Below are positions 14,437 through 22,925 of a stretch of 38,958 nucleotides of DNA, piece by piece. Each line of letters begins with the position of its first letter. Within the stretch, counting starts at the first letter, position 1. Source of the stretch: Flavobacterium sp. (lineage in GTDB: Bacteria > Bacteroidota > Bacteroidia > Flavobacteriales > Flavobacteriaceae); contig JAGORP010000007.1 in assembly GCA_018062725.1 (NCBI GenBank), positions 1 to 38,958 on the forward strand, written 5' to 3'. Below the pieces are notes generated by a model. The model was not told the DNA's origin and searched no databases. It worked only from the letters and a program-made list of their open reading frames with translations. The translations under genes and the position numbers were made by a program.

Positions 14437-15903
14437 TTATTGTTGTTTTTCTTTTCCAAGTTTAGCATTTCGCTTTCCGTATAGAAAATAAACCACAACA
14501 CCGATAACTAACCAGCCCAAAGAAAGCATCTGTGCATCTTTGCTTAAGTTAATCATTAAATAGGTGTTGATAAGTATACCGCATACCGCAATTACAGGAA
14601 GTGCTGGTACTTTGAAAGTTCTTTGAATATCTGGTTGTTTTACTCTAAGAATCCAAACAGCAATACAAACCATTGTGAAAGCGAACAAAGTTCCAAAACT
14701 TGTCATATCGGCTAATTTATTGATTGGCGTAAATGCGGCAACAATTGCAATTACACCACCTAATATCATCAAATTTGTTTTTGGTGTTCCTGAAATTGGA
14801 TTAATTTTTGAAAATACTTGAGGAATAAGTCCGTCTTTTGACATCCCTAAGAAAATTCTAGATTGTCCCATAATCATTACCATTAATACAGAAATCAAAC
14901 CAATAGTAGCTGCAATAGTAATAATATATCCTGCCCAAGCTTGACCTGCGACATCAAACGCGTAAGCAACTGGTGCTTTGATAGCATCTGGATATTGTCC
15001 TAGTGGGTCAAAATCTTTATAATTCATCATTCCAGTTAACACAAGAGAAACTAAAATATATAAAAGTGTACAAATTAATAAAGACGCGATGATTGCAAAT
15101 GGAACGTCTTTTTTAGGATTTTTGGCTTCACCTGCTTGAGTAGAAACGGCATCAAAACCTACATACGCAAAAAATATTGCCGCAGCACCTGAAATAATTC
15201 CAGTAAAACCATAGGCATTATGCGTAGTTTCTTTTTCAATTATTTGAGTTGCTTCAGGGATAAAAGGTGTCCAGTTTTCAATATTGATAAAGAAAGCTCC
15301 CGCTATAATCACAAATATAATTGCAGAAACTTTAAGGATAACAATCATATTATTCGCTTTTGCAGCGCTTTGAGTTCCTTTTATTAAAATCGAAATTACA
15401 AATAGAACTATTAAAAAAGCTGGTAAATTCATAGAAAATCCTTCACCAGTATAACTTGCCGGATCAGTAGTAAGCCATTCTGGTAATTTTATTCCAAACA
15501 TTTTAAGAAGTTTGTTAAAATACCCTGACCAAGAAACCGCAACAGTCATAGAACCCATAGCATATTCCAATATCAATCCCCAACCAATAATCCAAGCGAA
15601 AATTTCCCCAATGGTTCCATAAGCATAAGCATAAGCAGAGCCCTCAACCGGCAAAATAGAAGCAAACTCGGAATAACAAAGAGCGGCAAAAACACAAGCA
15701 ATTCCTGCAATAATAAACGAAATTGCCAAAGCAGGTCCTGCATGATAATAGGCTCCGGTTCCTGTTAATACAAAAATTCCTCCTCCAATGATAGCTCCAA
15801 CACCAATAGCTGTTAAGCTCCACTTTCCAAGAACTTTTTTCAGTTCACTTTTCTTCATGTCTGCTTCAAAAGCAGAAACTGGTTTAACTCTCCATATAGA
15901 CAT
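14437..15903 (-). CDS. APC superfamily amino-acid permease
   Basis: A 488-residue membrane protein with about 12 hydrophobic helices. The first helix carries the APC substrate motif 'IGVGAIIGGGIFVLTG' (34-49). 'PVEGSAYAYAYGTIGEIFAWIIGW' (partly quoted) and 'FFAYVGFDAVSTQAGEAKNP' are typical of the cationic amino-acid transporter/YfnA-like branch, cation- or proton-coupled importers of the inner membrane. The specificity is not readable. Its position beside hmgA, hppD and tryptophan dioxygenase makes an aromatic amino acid a reasonable guess. A -7 box TATTTTTG lies 27 nt before the ATG, and a terminator follows the gene. Confidence 0.92.
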   Translation of the reverse strand: MSIWRVKPVSAFEADMKKSELKKVLGKWSLTAIGVGAIIGGGIFVLTGTGAYYHAGPALAISFIIAGIACVFAALCYSEFASILPVEGSAYAYAYGTIGEIFAWIIGWGLILEYAMGSMTVAVSWSGYFNKLLKMFGIKLPEWLTTDPASYTGEGFSMNLPAFLIVLFVISILIKGTQSAAKANNMIVILKVSAIIFVIIAGAFFINIENWTPFIPEATQIIEKETTHNAYGFTGIISGAAAIFFAYVGFDAVSTQAGEAKNPKKDVPFAIIASLLICTLLYILVSLVLTGMMNYKDFDPLGQYPDAIKAPVAYAFDVAGQAWAGYIITIAATIGLISVLMVMIMGQSRIFLGMSKDGLIPQVFSKINPISGTPKTNLMILGGVIAIVAAFTPINKLADMTSFGTLFAFTMVCIAVWILRVKQPDIQRTFKVPALPVIAVCGILINTYLMINLSKDAQMLSLGWLVIGVVVYFLYGKRNAKLGKEKQQ

Positions 15904-15930
15904 AAAAGTAATAATTTAAATTTTGAGTCC

Positions 15931-15938
15931 CAAAAATA
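15931..15938 (-). promoter_or_regulatory. -7 box TATTTTTG of the APC permease
   Basis: The minus strand reads TATTTTTG, an exact TAnnTTTG match. A TTTG lies 22 nt upstream (15964-15961), longer than the 17 nt at the best promoters here. Confidence 0.45.
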
Positions 15939-16002
15939 GACTTTTTTAAAAAAAAAATAGCAAAAATTTACATTAATTGTATTTTTTTAGATTTTTTGAT
16001 GT

Positions 16003-18258
16003 TTAAAACCAAAAACCAACTGTAAACCAGGTGTAATGCTTTTTGTGTTCTGGAGACCAAGTGTGTTTAATTTCAACAGGACCGATGAGTGTTTCCAATC
16101 CATATCCAATAGCATAGCCTTCAAAAGTAGGATTCGATATCCATTCTTTACTATCGAAGATTTTATAGCCTGCATTGGCATAATTAGCCGAAAAATTAAG
16201 ATGATTTTTTTTTAAAAACTCATAATTTATGGTAGCGCCCGCTTTTACATAACTATCTCCTGAAATACTTAAAAAATCATAACCATAAAAAGGTTTAAAG
16301 TTGTCAAACTTTTGAAATCCGTAGCCTCCCAAAACAAAATCGAAAGTGTGATTGGTGTTTTCTCCAATGGTAAAACTTCCTTCTGTTTGTAATTTTAGAG
16401 CTACTTTCTTCAGTATTTTTTGAACAATGGCACCTTCTGCTTTTAAAATGGTAAGATTACTGAAGTCGTTATTATAATCGGATGAATTAAATACTGTTTG
16501 AAAATCTCCAAAAAAGTTCCATCCTTTGGTTGGGAAGTATTTGTTATTGAACGAATCGAATTTCAAAAACCCAACCGCAGACAAGTAGTGACTTTTTTCT
16601 AGATACGGAATTATAATATTAGTATCTGTAGAAGTTATCTTTAAATATTGATGCTCAAAACCCGCTCCAATTAAGAATTTTTGCGCAAAAATAGTTTGAA
16701 CATAGGCTTGATTCTTTATTGAATTATAACTAATCTCTAATTTATCCAGTTTTAATTGCGTTTTTAAAACGTTTGCTTTAAAATCTACATTACTACTCGA
16801 TCGACCAAATTGATTAAATGTTGATTTGACACCAAAACTCCAATGAAACCCATTATCATAATAATAATCTAGATTGTATCTGAAATTATCTCCAATGATC
16901 GTATTGAAAGAAATAACATCGTTATTAAATACTAAATTTTTCTTAGTAATATTTACCAACGCCGATGATTTGAATAACTCATCATAGTGTACCCCTACTT
17001 TAAAATACGTTTTAACGGGATTTTCTTTGGCTATGATTTGCAAGATGTCATCTTGTCCTTCTTTTACTAAATTATAGTTGATGGCACTAAAGTTTTGAGT
17101 AGCATTTAGATTATTAATTCCGCTATGTAAATCGCCGTAGCTAATTTTACGTCCTTCTTTAATTCGTAATTTTCCCAAAACATACGATCGAGTATAATGA
17201 GGAATTTCACTTATATCAATTCGTTTTACAAACAAACTGTCTTGATTTTTTCGGTCTATAATTGGCGGTTTATAACTAGTACTGTATTTTAAAAGTTCAT
17301 TTTCGAAAGCCATTCCTGCCAGTTGTCCTCTTTTTATAATTTCCTTTCCTTTATCGAACGAAATAACAGAAAATCCTTTAATATCTGGTTTAATATAGAT
17401 CGTGGTGAGTTTTTTCTTTTCTTTCATTTTTTCTAACATTTGATAGTTAGACATTTGAGCAAAAATACCGGTAACACCACTTATCTTGTCGTTTTTCTTA
17501 AGATCATCTTGCACATCAACTCCAATAATAACATCTGCTCCCATTTTGATTACTTCTTCAATGGGATAATTGTTGGTAATACCGCCATCCAAATAGAATT
17601 TTCCGTCAATTTCAACTGGAGAAAACAACGATGGGAAAGCGCTACTTGCCTGAATAACTAAAGGAAGAGAGCCTTCTTTAAACACTTTTTCTTCTCCTGT
17701 TTCCAAATTGGTGGCAATACACAGAAAAGGAATATTCAACTTACTGAAATCGCGAATATGTCTTTGTTTATGAGTGAGTTTACTCAATAAATTATAATTG
17801 TACAATCCTTTAGAATATGCTTTAGGCACAGCTACTTTTAACTTTTGAAACGGCAATGTTAATGCGTAAATTTCATCGTTTCTTTTTTCGTAAAAGGTTT
17901 TATTGTTTCGTGGAACAAAATCTTGTATGAGTTCATCAAAATTGGTTCCGCTAAAAATAGAATCCAGTTCATCGGCCGTATAACCACAGGCATATAGTCC
18001 TCCAATTACGGCGCCCATACTGGTCCCGCCTATGTAGTCAATTTTTATTCCTGCTTTTTCAATTTCTTTTAAAACACCAATATGTGCCAATCCTTTTGCG
18101 CCACCACCACTTAAAACTAATCCAATTTTAGGCTTTTTTATAGTGTCTTGTGCTTTGAAGGCAACAGGAAACAGGCAGTAGGCAATAAGAAATACTTTAA
18201 TAAAAAGATTGCTCTTCACTTTTACTTTTAGTCTTTTGTTTTTTGCCTGAATTTTCAT
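16003..18258 (-). CDS. Patatin-like phospholipase with POTRA and outer-membrane barrel
   Basis: A 751-residue protein resembling type Vd autotransporters (PlpD/FplA type). After a signal peptide it has a patatin domain with oxyanion motif 'SGGGAKGLAHIGVL', nucleophile Ser80 in 'GGTSMGAVIGG' and Asp224 in 'LDGGITNNYP'. A POTRA-like segment ('RIDISEIPHYTRSYVLGKL') and a BamA-like beta-barrel ending 'TWFTVGFWF' follow. The barrel should anchor it in the outer membrane; lipase activity is inferred from the intact Ser-Asp dyad. I start at the ATG at 18258, 1 nt after the uvrC stop, so the two are translationally linked. The signal-peptide region contains a heptanucleotide repeat. Confidence 0.9.
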   Translation of the reverse strand: MKIQAKNKRLKVKVKSNLFIKVFLIAYCLFPVAFKAQDTIKKPKIGLVLSGGGAKGLAHIGVLKEIEKAGIKIDYIGGTSMGAVIGGLYACGYTADELDSIFSGTNFDELIQDFVPRNNKTFYEKRNDEIYALTLPFQKLKVAVPKAYSKGLYNYNLLSKLTHKQRHIRDFSKLNIPFLCIATNLETGEEKVFKEGSLPLVIQASSAFPSLFSPVEIDGKFYLDGGITNNYPIEEVIKMGADVIIGVDVQDDLKKNDKISGVTGIFAQMSNYQMLEKMKEKKKLTTIYIKPDIKGFSVISFDKGKEIIKRGQLAGMAFENELLKYSTSYKPPIIDRKNQDSLFVKRIDISEIPHYTRSYVLGKLRIKEGRKISYGDLHSGINNLNATQNFSAINYNLVKEGQDDILQIIAKENPVKTYFKVGVHYDELFKSSALVNITKKNLVFNNDVISFNTIIGDNFRYNLDYYYDNGFHWSFGVKSTFNQFGRSSSNVDFKANVLKTQLKLDKLEISYNSIKNQAYVQTIFAQKFLIGAGFEHQYLKITSTDTNIIIPYLEKSHYLSAVGFLKFDSFNNKYFPTKGWNFFGDFQTVFNSSDYNNDFSNLTILKAEGAIVQKILKKVALKLQTEGSFTIGENTNHTFDFVLGGYGFQKFDNFKPFYGYDFLSISGDSYVKAGATINYEFLKKNHLNFSANYANAGYKIFDSKEWISNPTFEGYAIGYGLETLIGPVEIKHTWSPEHKKHYTWFTVGFWF
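18159..18186 (-). repeat. Four imperfect heptanucleotide repeats in a signal-peptide coding region
   Basis: On the minus strand the sequence reads ATTGCCT, ACTGCCT, GTTTCCT, GTTGCCT in tandem, encoding IAYCLFPVA of the patatin signal peptide. Seven is not a multiple of three, so gain or loss of a unit would shift the reading frame. Confidence 0.7.
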
Positions 18259-18259
18259 A

Positions 18260-20053
18260 CTAGTGGTTTGTTCTGTAAAATTCGGAAATTTTTTTGGCTT
18301 TTGATACACCTATAACATCGGAAATTTCTTTTTCTGTCGCTTCTTTTATTCTTTTAACACTTTTGAAATGTTTTATTAACGTTTCCATTGTTTTTTCACC
18401 AATGCCCGGAATACTTTCTAAAGAAGAATTGAGGGCCGATTTACTGCGTTTATCTCGATGAAAAGTGATTCCGAAACGATGCGCTTCATTTCGCAAATGT
18501 TGAATAATTTTTAGGGTTTCCGATTTTTTATCCAAATACAACGGGATGGAATCTCCTGGATAAAATAATTCTTCCAAGCGTTTGGCAATTCCGATGATGG
18601 CTATTTTTCCTCGAAGTCCTAAATCATCCAAACTTTTTAACGCTGATGACAATTGTCCTTTTCCTCCATCGATAATAATCAAATTAGGGAGTGGTTGGTT
18701 TTCGTCAAGCATTCGTTTGTATCTACGGTATACTACTTCTTCCATCGAAGCAAAATCGTTAGGCCCCTCAACTGTTTTGATGTTGAAATGACGGTAATCC
18801 TTTTTGCTTGGTTTTCCATCTTTAAACACCACACAGGCCGAAACCGGATTCGTTCCTTGAATATTCGAGTTATCAAAACACTCAATATGACGCGGTTCGA
18901 CCGAAAGTCGCAAATCTTTTTGCATTTGTGCCATAATTCGGTTGGTGTGGCGATCTGGATCTACAATTTGAATTTGTTTTAATTGATCCAAACGATAATA
19001 CTTCGCATTGCGTTGTGAAAGTTCTAAAATTTGCTTTTTATCCCCCAATTGCGGAACGGTCACTTTAATTTTGTCGCCGAAATCCAATTCAAAAGGCAAA
19101 ATAATTTCTTTGGAATTCAAATGAAAACGCTCTCGAAGTTCTACCACTGCTAGTTCCAACAATTCTTCGTCGGTTTCCTCTAATTTTTTCTTCAATTCTA
19201 AGGTATGTGAACGCACAATAGCGCCGTGAGAAATTTGCAGAAAGTTAACATAAGCCATTGCTTCATCAGAAATAATCGAAAACACATCAACATTCGATAT
19301 TTTCGGATTTAAAATGGTAGAGCGGGCTTGGTAATTTTCTAAGACTTCTATTTTTTCTTTAATTTTTTGTGCTTCTTCAAATTGCATATCGGAAGCCAAA
19401 TCATTCATCAATTTTTTGAAATCTTTCAAACTTTCTTTGAAATTTCCTTTTAAAATCTCCCGAATGGCATTGACTTGTGTTTGATAATGTTCCTGCGTTT
19501 CATAATCTTCACAAGGCCCTTTGCAATTGCCAATATGATATTCTAAACAGACTTTGTATTTTCCAGTAACAATATTATTACGACTCAAATCGAAGTTGCA
19601 AGTACGAAGCGGATATAATTCCTTAATCAAATCCAAAATCGTATGCACTGTTTTAAAACTCGTGTAAGGCCCAAAATATTCTGACCCATCTTTGATCATT
19701 TTCCGAGTCGAAAAAACTCTTGGGAAGGCTTCATTTTTAATGCAAATCCACGGATAGGTTTTATCATCACGCAACAAGACATTATAACGCGGTTGCAGTT
19801 TTTTGATTAAATTATTTTCCAACAACAAGGCATCGGTTTCGGTAGGGACTACGATGTGTTTTATAGTGACGATTTTTTTGACCAACACATTCGTTTTGGC
19901 CGTATCGTGTACTTTATTGAAATAGGAAGCGACTCTCTTTCTTAAATTCTTGGCTTTTCCCACATATAAAATCTTTCCGGCTGCATCATAATACTGATAG
20001 ACCCCGGGATTATCGGGTAAGGTTTGTATTTGAAGTTCAAGAGGTGTGGGCAT
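18260..20053 (-). CDS. uvrC: Excinuclease ABC subunit C
   Basis: A 597-residue nucleotide-excision-repair nuclease that makes both incisions around UvrB-marked damage. Domain order: GIY-YIG nuclease ('GVYQYYDAAGKILYVGKAKN', 17-36); four cysteines Cys152, Cys169, Cys177 and Cys181 with the C-x7-C-x3-C spacing of the [4Fe-4S] site known in UvrC; UVR motif around 207-240; RNase H-like nuclease with 'IECFDNSNIQG' and 'NLIIIDGGKGQL'; and terminal helix-hairpin-helix pair 'LESIPGIGEKTMETLI'. I start at MPTPLELQIQ (20053), just before the GIY-YIG domain, since the upstream extension is not conserved-looking. The patatin gene follows after 1 nt. It is divergent from the PLP decarboxylase. Confidence 0.96.
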   Translation of the reverse strand: MPTPLELQIQTLPDNPGVYQYYDAAGKILYVGKAKNLRKRVASYFNKVHDTAKTNVLVKKIVTIKHIVVPTETDALLLENNLIKKLQPRYNVLLRDDKTYPWICIKNEAFPRVFSTRKMIKDGSEYFGPYTSFKTVHTILDLIKELYPLRTCNFDLSRNNIVTGKYKVCLEYHIGNCKGPCEDYETQEHYQTQVNAIREILKGNFKESLKDFKKLMNDLASDMQFEEAQKIKEKIEVLENYQARSTILNPKISNVDVFSIISDEAMAYVNFLQISHGAIVRSHTLELKKKLEETDEELLELAVVELRERFHLNSKEIILPFELDFGDKIKVTVPQLGDKKQILELSQRNAKYYRLDQLKQIQIVDPDRHTNRIMAQMQKDLRLSVEPRHIECFDNSNIQGTNPVSACVVFKDGKPSKKDYRHFNIKTVEGPNDFASMEEVVYRRYKRMLDENQPLPNLIIIDGGKGQLSSALKSLDDLGLRGKIAIIGIAKRLEELFYPGDSIPLYLDKKSETLKIIQHLRNEAHRFGITFHRDKRSKSALNSSLESIPGIGEKTMETLIKHFKSVKRIKEATEKEISDVIGVSKAKKISEFYRTNH

Positions 20054-20073
20054 TTTGTATTTTATTATGCATT

Positions 20074-20081
20074 CAAATTTA
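20074..20081 (-). promoter_or_regulatory. -7 box TAAATTTG of uvrC
   Basis: The minus strand reads TAAATTTG, an exact TAnnTTTG match 20 nt upstream of the uvrC ATG at 20053. A TTG (20106-20104) lies 22 nt upstream. The box supports the shorter start. Confidence 0.5.
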
Positions 20082-20142
20082 CAAATTCCATTGATATCTT
20101 TTCCAACTAACATTTATCATATTTTATCCTGTTCAAAACAAA

Positions 20143-20150
20143 TAATTTTG
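20143..20150 (+). promoter_or_regulatory. -7 box TAATTTTG of the PLP decarboxylase operon
   Basis: TAATTTTG matches TAnnTTTG exactly, 17 nt before the ATG at 20168, with TTTT at the -33 position (20122-20125). Confidence 0.5.
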
Positions 20151-20167
20151 GAAAAAATTGCACAGTT

Positions 20168-21412
20168 ATGATTACTTGGAAAAAATGGAATCAACAAGAG
20201 CGCCAGGAGCGAATAGAAAAAGCACTCGCAGAAAACGTCAACTTTGCTAACGATGCCTCATTGGGCTACCCAGCTTCCCAGCTAGATGCAAAAGTTTTTA
20301 ACAGTGATGCGCCTTTTCTAAAAGATGCTCCCACATTAAAAACGTATGTGGCCAATCCGAATCATATTGGCTGTCATACGATTGGTTCCTCTGAAAAAGC
20401 TTTTAGTGGTACACAGGAAATAGAACGCGAAGTACTCAAAGTATTGGCGGTAGATATTTTTAAAGCCGAAATAGAGAGTTACGACGGTTACATCGCTCCC
20501 GGCGGTACTGAAGCGAATATTCAGGCCATTTGGATGTATCGCAATTTATTCCTGAATGATTATGGAGCAAATTTAAAGGAGATTGCTATTATTGCATCCG
20601 AAGATACCCATTATTCCATTCCGAAAGGTGCCAATCTATTAATGTTGGATCGAATTTCTGTCTCTGTTGATTTTGAAACTCGAAAAATAGTCACTTCTGC
20701 ATTAGAAAAATTGATCCTTGAAGCCCAACAAAAAGGCAAAAAGTATTTTATTGTCGTTTCCAACATGGGAACAACAATGTTTGGTGCGGTAGATGATCCT
20801 GAGGATTATATTTCCGTTTTAGAAAAGCATCAACTCACGTATAAATTACATATTGATGCTGCTTATGGCGGATTTGTGTATCCGTTTAGCAATAAAAAGA
20901 GTACCATTAATTTTAGCCATCCCAAAATCAGTTCGATAACTATTGATGCGCACAAAATGCTGCAAGCGCCCTATGGTACCGGTGTTTTTATTTGCAGAAA
21001 AGGATTAATTGAAAATGTATTGACCAAAGAAGCCGAATATGTAGAAGGCATGGATTTGACACTTTGTGGCAGTCGAAGCGGCTCTAATGCAGTAGCGGTT
21101 TGGATGATTTTGTTTACGTATGGTCCGTTTGGATGGTATGAAAAAATTAGCGTTTTACAAATGCGTACCCAATGGCTGTGTGACCAATTAGAGGCTTTAC
21201 ATGTTCGCTATTTCAGGGAACCATATATGAATATTGTAACGATTCAATCAGAATATATTTCCAAAAAATTGGAAGAAAAGTACGATTTGGTTCCGCAAAA
21301 ACATGATGAAAGTAATAAATGGTATAAAATTGTGATTATGGATCACGTAGAAGTCGATCATTTGAGTACATTTATAGCCGATTTAAAGGAAAACTTACAT
21401 GTTAAAAGCTGA
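20168..21412 (+). CDS. Group II PLP-dependent amino-acid decarboxylase
   Basis: A 414-residue fold-type I PLP enzyme. The cofactor lysine is Lys263 in 'TIDAHKMLQAPYGTG'; Asp230 in 'HIDAAYGGF' contacts the pyridine nitrogen; His148 in 'SEDTHYS' stacks on the ring; 'IAPGGTEANIQAIW' binds phosphate. This layout fits glutamate, tyrosine, aspartate or histidine decarboxylases of group II. The substrate cannot be read from sequence. It overlaps the following cyclo-ligase gene by 14 nt, so the two are translated from one mRNA. It is divergent from uvrC. Confidence 0.9.
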   Translation: MITWKKWNQQERQERIEKALAENVNFANDASLGYPASQLDAKVFNSDAPFLKDAPTLKTYVANPNHIGCHTIGSSEKAFSGTQEIEREVLKVLAVDIFKAEIESYDGYIAPGGTEANIQAIWMYRNLFLNDYGANLKEIAIIASEDTHYSIPKGANLLMLDRISVSVDFETRKIVTSALEKLILEAQQKGKKYFIVVSNMGTTMFGAVDDPEDYISVLEKHQLTYKLHIDAAYGGFVYPFSNKKSTINFSHPKISSITIDAHKMLQAPYGTGVFICRKGLIENVLTKEAEYVEGMDLTLCGSRSGSNAVAVWMILFTYGPFGWYEKISVLQMRTQWLCDQLEALHVRYFREPYMNIVTIQSEYISKKLEEKYDLVPQKHDESNKWYKIVIMDHVEVDHLSTFIADLKENLHVKS

Positions 21413-21962
21413 TTTACGCACTAAATACAAAGCCTTACGAAAACCTCTTACTTTTGATAAAATCATGAACGACAGTTTGGCCATTGCCAACAATTGTTTG
21501 TATTTACCCATCTGGGAAAAAACCTATTTCCATTTGTTTTTACCAATTGAAGCCCAAAAAGAAGTCAATACCGAATTTTTATTGCAAATTTTAGCGGGGA
21601 GAGATAAAGAAGTGGTCGTTTCGAAATCGGATTTTAATACCAAAGGCATGACGCATTATCTTTTGACAGATAATACCAAATTACAAGTAAACGATTACGG
21701 AATTACGGAGCCTGTGGATGGTTTGGAAGTGCCGTCCCAAAAAATTGAAGTAGTTTTTGTTCCTTTGTTGGCGTATGACAAAAAAGGAAATCGCGTGGGG
21801 TATGGCAAAGGATTTTACGACCAATTCTTAAGTCAATGCAAACCTGATGTGATTAAAATTGGTTTGTCGTATTTTGACCCAGAAGAAACCATTTCTGATG
21901 TTTATGAAAGCGATGTAAAATTAGATTTTTGTGTAACTCCTGAAGGAGTAATTCAATTTTAG
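21399..21962 (+). CDS. 5-formyltetrahydrofolate cyclo-ligase
   Basis: A 187-residue enzyme that converts 5-formyl-THF to 5,10-methenyl-THF using ATP, returning the stored folate to one-carbon metabolism. The signature is 'VPLLAYDKKGNRVGYGKGFYDQF' (121-143, partly quoted), with the glycine-rich G-x-G-x-GFYD core. The N-terminus 'MLKADLRTKYKALRKPL' has the usual basic helix. The start lies inside the 3' end of the preceding decarboxylase gene (14-nt overlap). A tiny lipoprotein gene follows 30 nt later, and a shared terminator ends the unit. Confidence 0.93.
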   Translation: MLKADLRTKYKALRKPLTFDKIMNDSLAIANNCLYLPIWEKTYFHLFLPIEAQKEVNTEFLLQILAGRDKEVVVSKSDFNTKGMTHYLLTDNTKLQVNDYGITEPVDGLEVPSQKIEVVFVPLLAYDKKGNRVGYGKGFYDQFLSQCKPDVIKIGLSYFDPEETISDVYESDVKLDFCVTPEGVIQF

Positions 21963-21992
21963 TTTATATTCGCAATCCAAATTCCTTAACCT

Positions 21993-22190
21993 TTGAAAAA
22001 TAGTTCCTTAACCCGAATTTTTATTGTGTTCGTATTGCTTATTGTTGCAACTTCGATAACCAATTGTGTTGCTGTTCATCATCCTCGAAAAACCGTAGTG
22101 GTCAAGCAAAAGAGAATTCCGCCAGGTCATGCTAAAAAGATTTCAGGTGACAAAAGCGCTAGAAAACACGCACCAGGACATAACAAATAA
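21993..22190 (+). CDS. Tiny basic lipoprotein (PPGHAKK...APGHNK family)
   Basis: A 65-residue protein read from a TTG start; there is no in-frame ATG. A hydrophobic signal segment (about 9-20) precedes Cys25 in 'TSITNCVAV', a plausible lipidation site. The mature part is Lys- and His-rich, with two related blocks: 'PPGHAKKISGDKSARK' and 'APGHNK'. I recall similar short flavobacterial proteins with PPGQAKK and APGQQKK, sometimes mislabelled as a quinol oxidase subunit; the role is unknown. A near-consensus TAACCTTTG overlaps the start, so either the TTG or the promoter reading may be wrong. It ends before a strong terminator. Confidence 0.65.
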   Translation: MKNSSLTRIFIVFVLLIVATSITNCVAVHHPRKTVVVKQKRIPPGHAKKISGDKSARKHAPGHNK

Positions 22191-22217
22191 AAATAGCCCT
22201 CAGTTGAGGGCTATTTT
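22190..22217. terminator. Bidirectional terminator between the small lipoprotein gene and lspA
   Basis: AAAATAGCCCTC (22190-22201) pairs with GAGGGCTATTTT (22206-22217) around AGTT. It starts at the lipoprotein stop codon and faces the convergent lspA stop at 22234. Confidence 0.9.
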
Positions 22218-22233
22218 ATTTATACTTTTACTT

Positions 22234-22839
22234 TTATTTTGTTCCGAATGCCTTTTTGTTAAACACAATCAAAATACCCACTCCGGTTGAAATGGCCACA
22301 TCGGCTACATTAAAAATAGCGTTAAAAAACGTAAAATGTTTTCCCCCTAAAAAAGGCACCCAATTCGGCATCAGGTAATCTTCAACCAAAGGGAAATAAA
22401 ACATATCGACCACTTTACCATAAAACCAAGTCCCATACGGCTGGTCGCTAAATAAAGTTGCGACTTGGTTTTCGCTGTGATTAAAAATGACACCATAAAA
22501 AACAGAATCGATTATATTTCCGAAAGCACCTGCTAGAATTAATGAAATGGCAAAAATCAATAAGTTTGATGCTTTTTCTTTTACAGAAAGCCACAGCCAG
22601 TAGCCTATTCCGCCTACAGCTATGATTCTAAATGTCGTTAAAATTAGTTTTCCATACATTCCTGGAAGTTCTACCCCCCAAGCCATGCCTTCATTTTCAA
22701 CAAAAAGCAGTTTAAACCAACTGGCAATTTCCACTTGACCACCATGACCAAGAATAAAATGAGTTTTTACATATATTTTGGAAAGTTGATCGATTAATAA
22801 AACCAAAAAAATTACAAAATAGGCCTTCTTTAAGTTCAT
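22234..22839 (-). CDS. lspA: Lipoprotein signal peptidase (signal peptidase II)
   Basis: A 201-residue inner-membrane aspartyl protease that removes signal peptides from prolipoproteins. Helix 1 contains 'LLIDQLSKIYVK'; the two catalytic aspartates are Asp111 in 'GNIIDSVFYG' and Asp180 in 'FNVADVAIS'. 'VENEGMAWG' is the conserved N-x-G-x-A-x-G-like loop. A long insert between the catalytic motifs, including 'VVDMFYFP', is common in Bacteroidota. I start at MNLKKAYF (22839). It has its own -7 box and lies downstream of the dksA-like gene with a terminator between them. Several predicted lipoproteins in the window would be its substrates. Confidence 0.96.
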   Translation of the reverse strand: MNLKKAYFVIFLVLLIDQLSKIYVKTHFILGHGGQVEIASWFKLLFVENEGMAWGVELPGMYGKLILTTFRIIAVGGIGYWLWLSVKEKASNLLIFAISLILAGAFGNIIDSVFYGVIFNHSENQVATLFSDQPYGTWFYGKVVDMFYFPLVEDYLMPNWVPFLGGKHFTFFNAIFNVADVAISTGVGILIVFNKKAFGTK

Positions 22840-22857
22840 CTTTTTTAATTTGAATTG

Positions 22858-22865
22858 CAAAAATA
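22858..22865 (-). promoter_or_regulatory. -7 box TATTTTTG of lspA
   Basis: The minus strand reads TATTTTTG, an exact TAnnTTTG match 18 nt upstream of the ATG at 22839, supporting that start over the upstream one. Confidence 0.5.
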
Positions 22866-22882
22866 AACATTCTTCTATAAAA

Positions 22883-22903
22883 AACGCCCCAAAAAGGAGC
22901 GTT
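22883..22903 (-). terminator. Terminator after the dksA-like gene
   Basis: On the minus strand AACGCTCC pairs with GGGGCGTT (one U-G wobble) around a T5 loop and is followed by a T-run. It separates ileS-dksA from lspA. Confidence 0.8.
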
Positions 22904-22925
22904 CAGTCAAATATTATTTTGAAAA

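Noticed and set aside
11539..21978. Shared 12-mer GGATTGCGAATA (11539) and its reverse complement near 21967
   Set aside because: Many 12-mer matches are expected by chance in a 39-kb window, and the contexts are unrelated.
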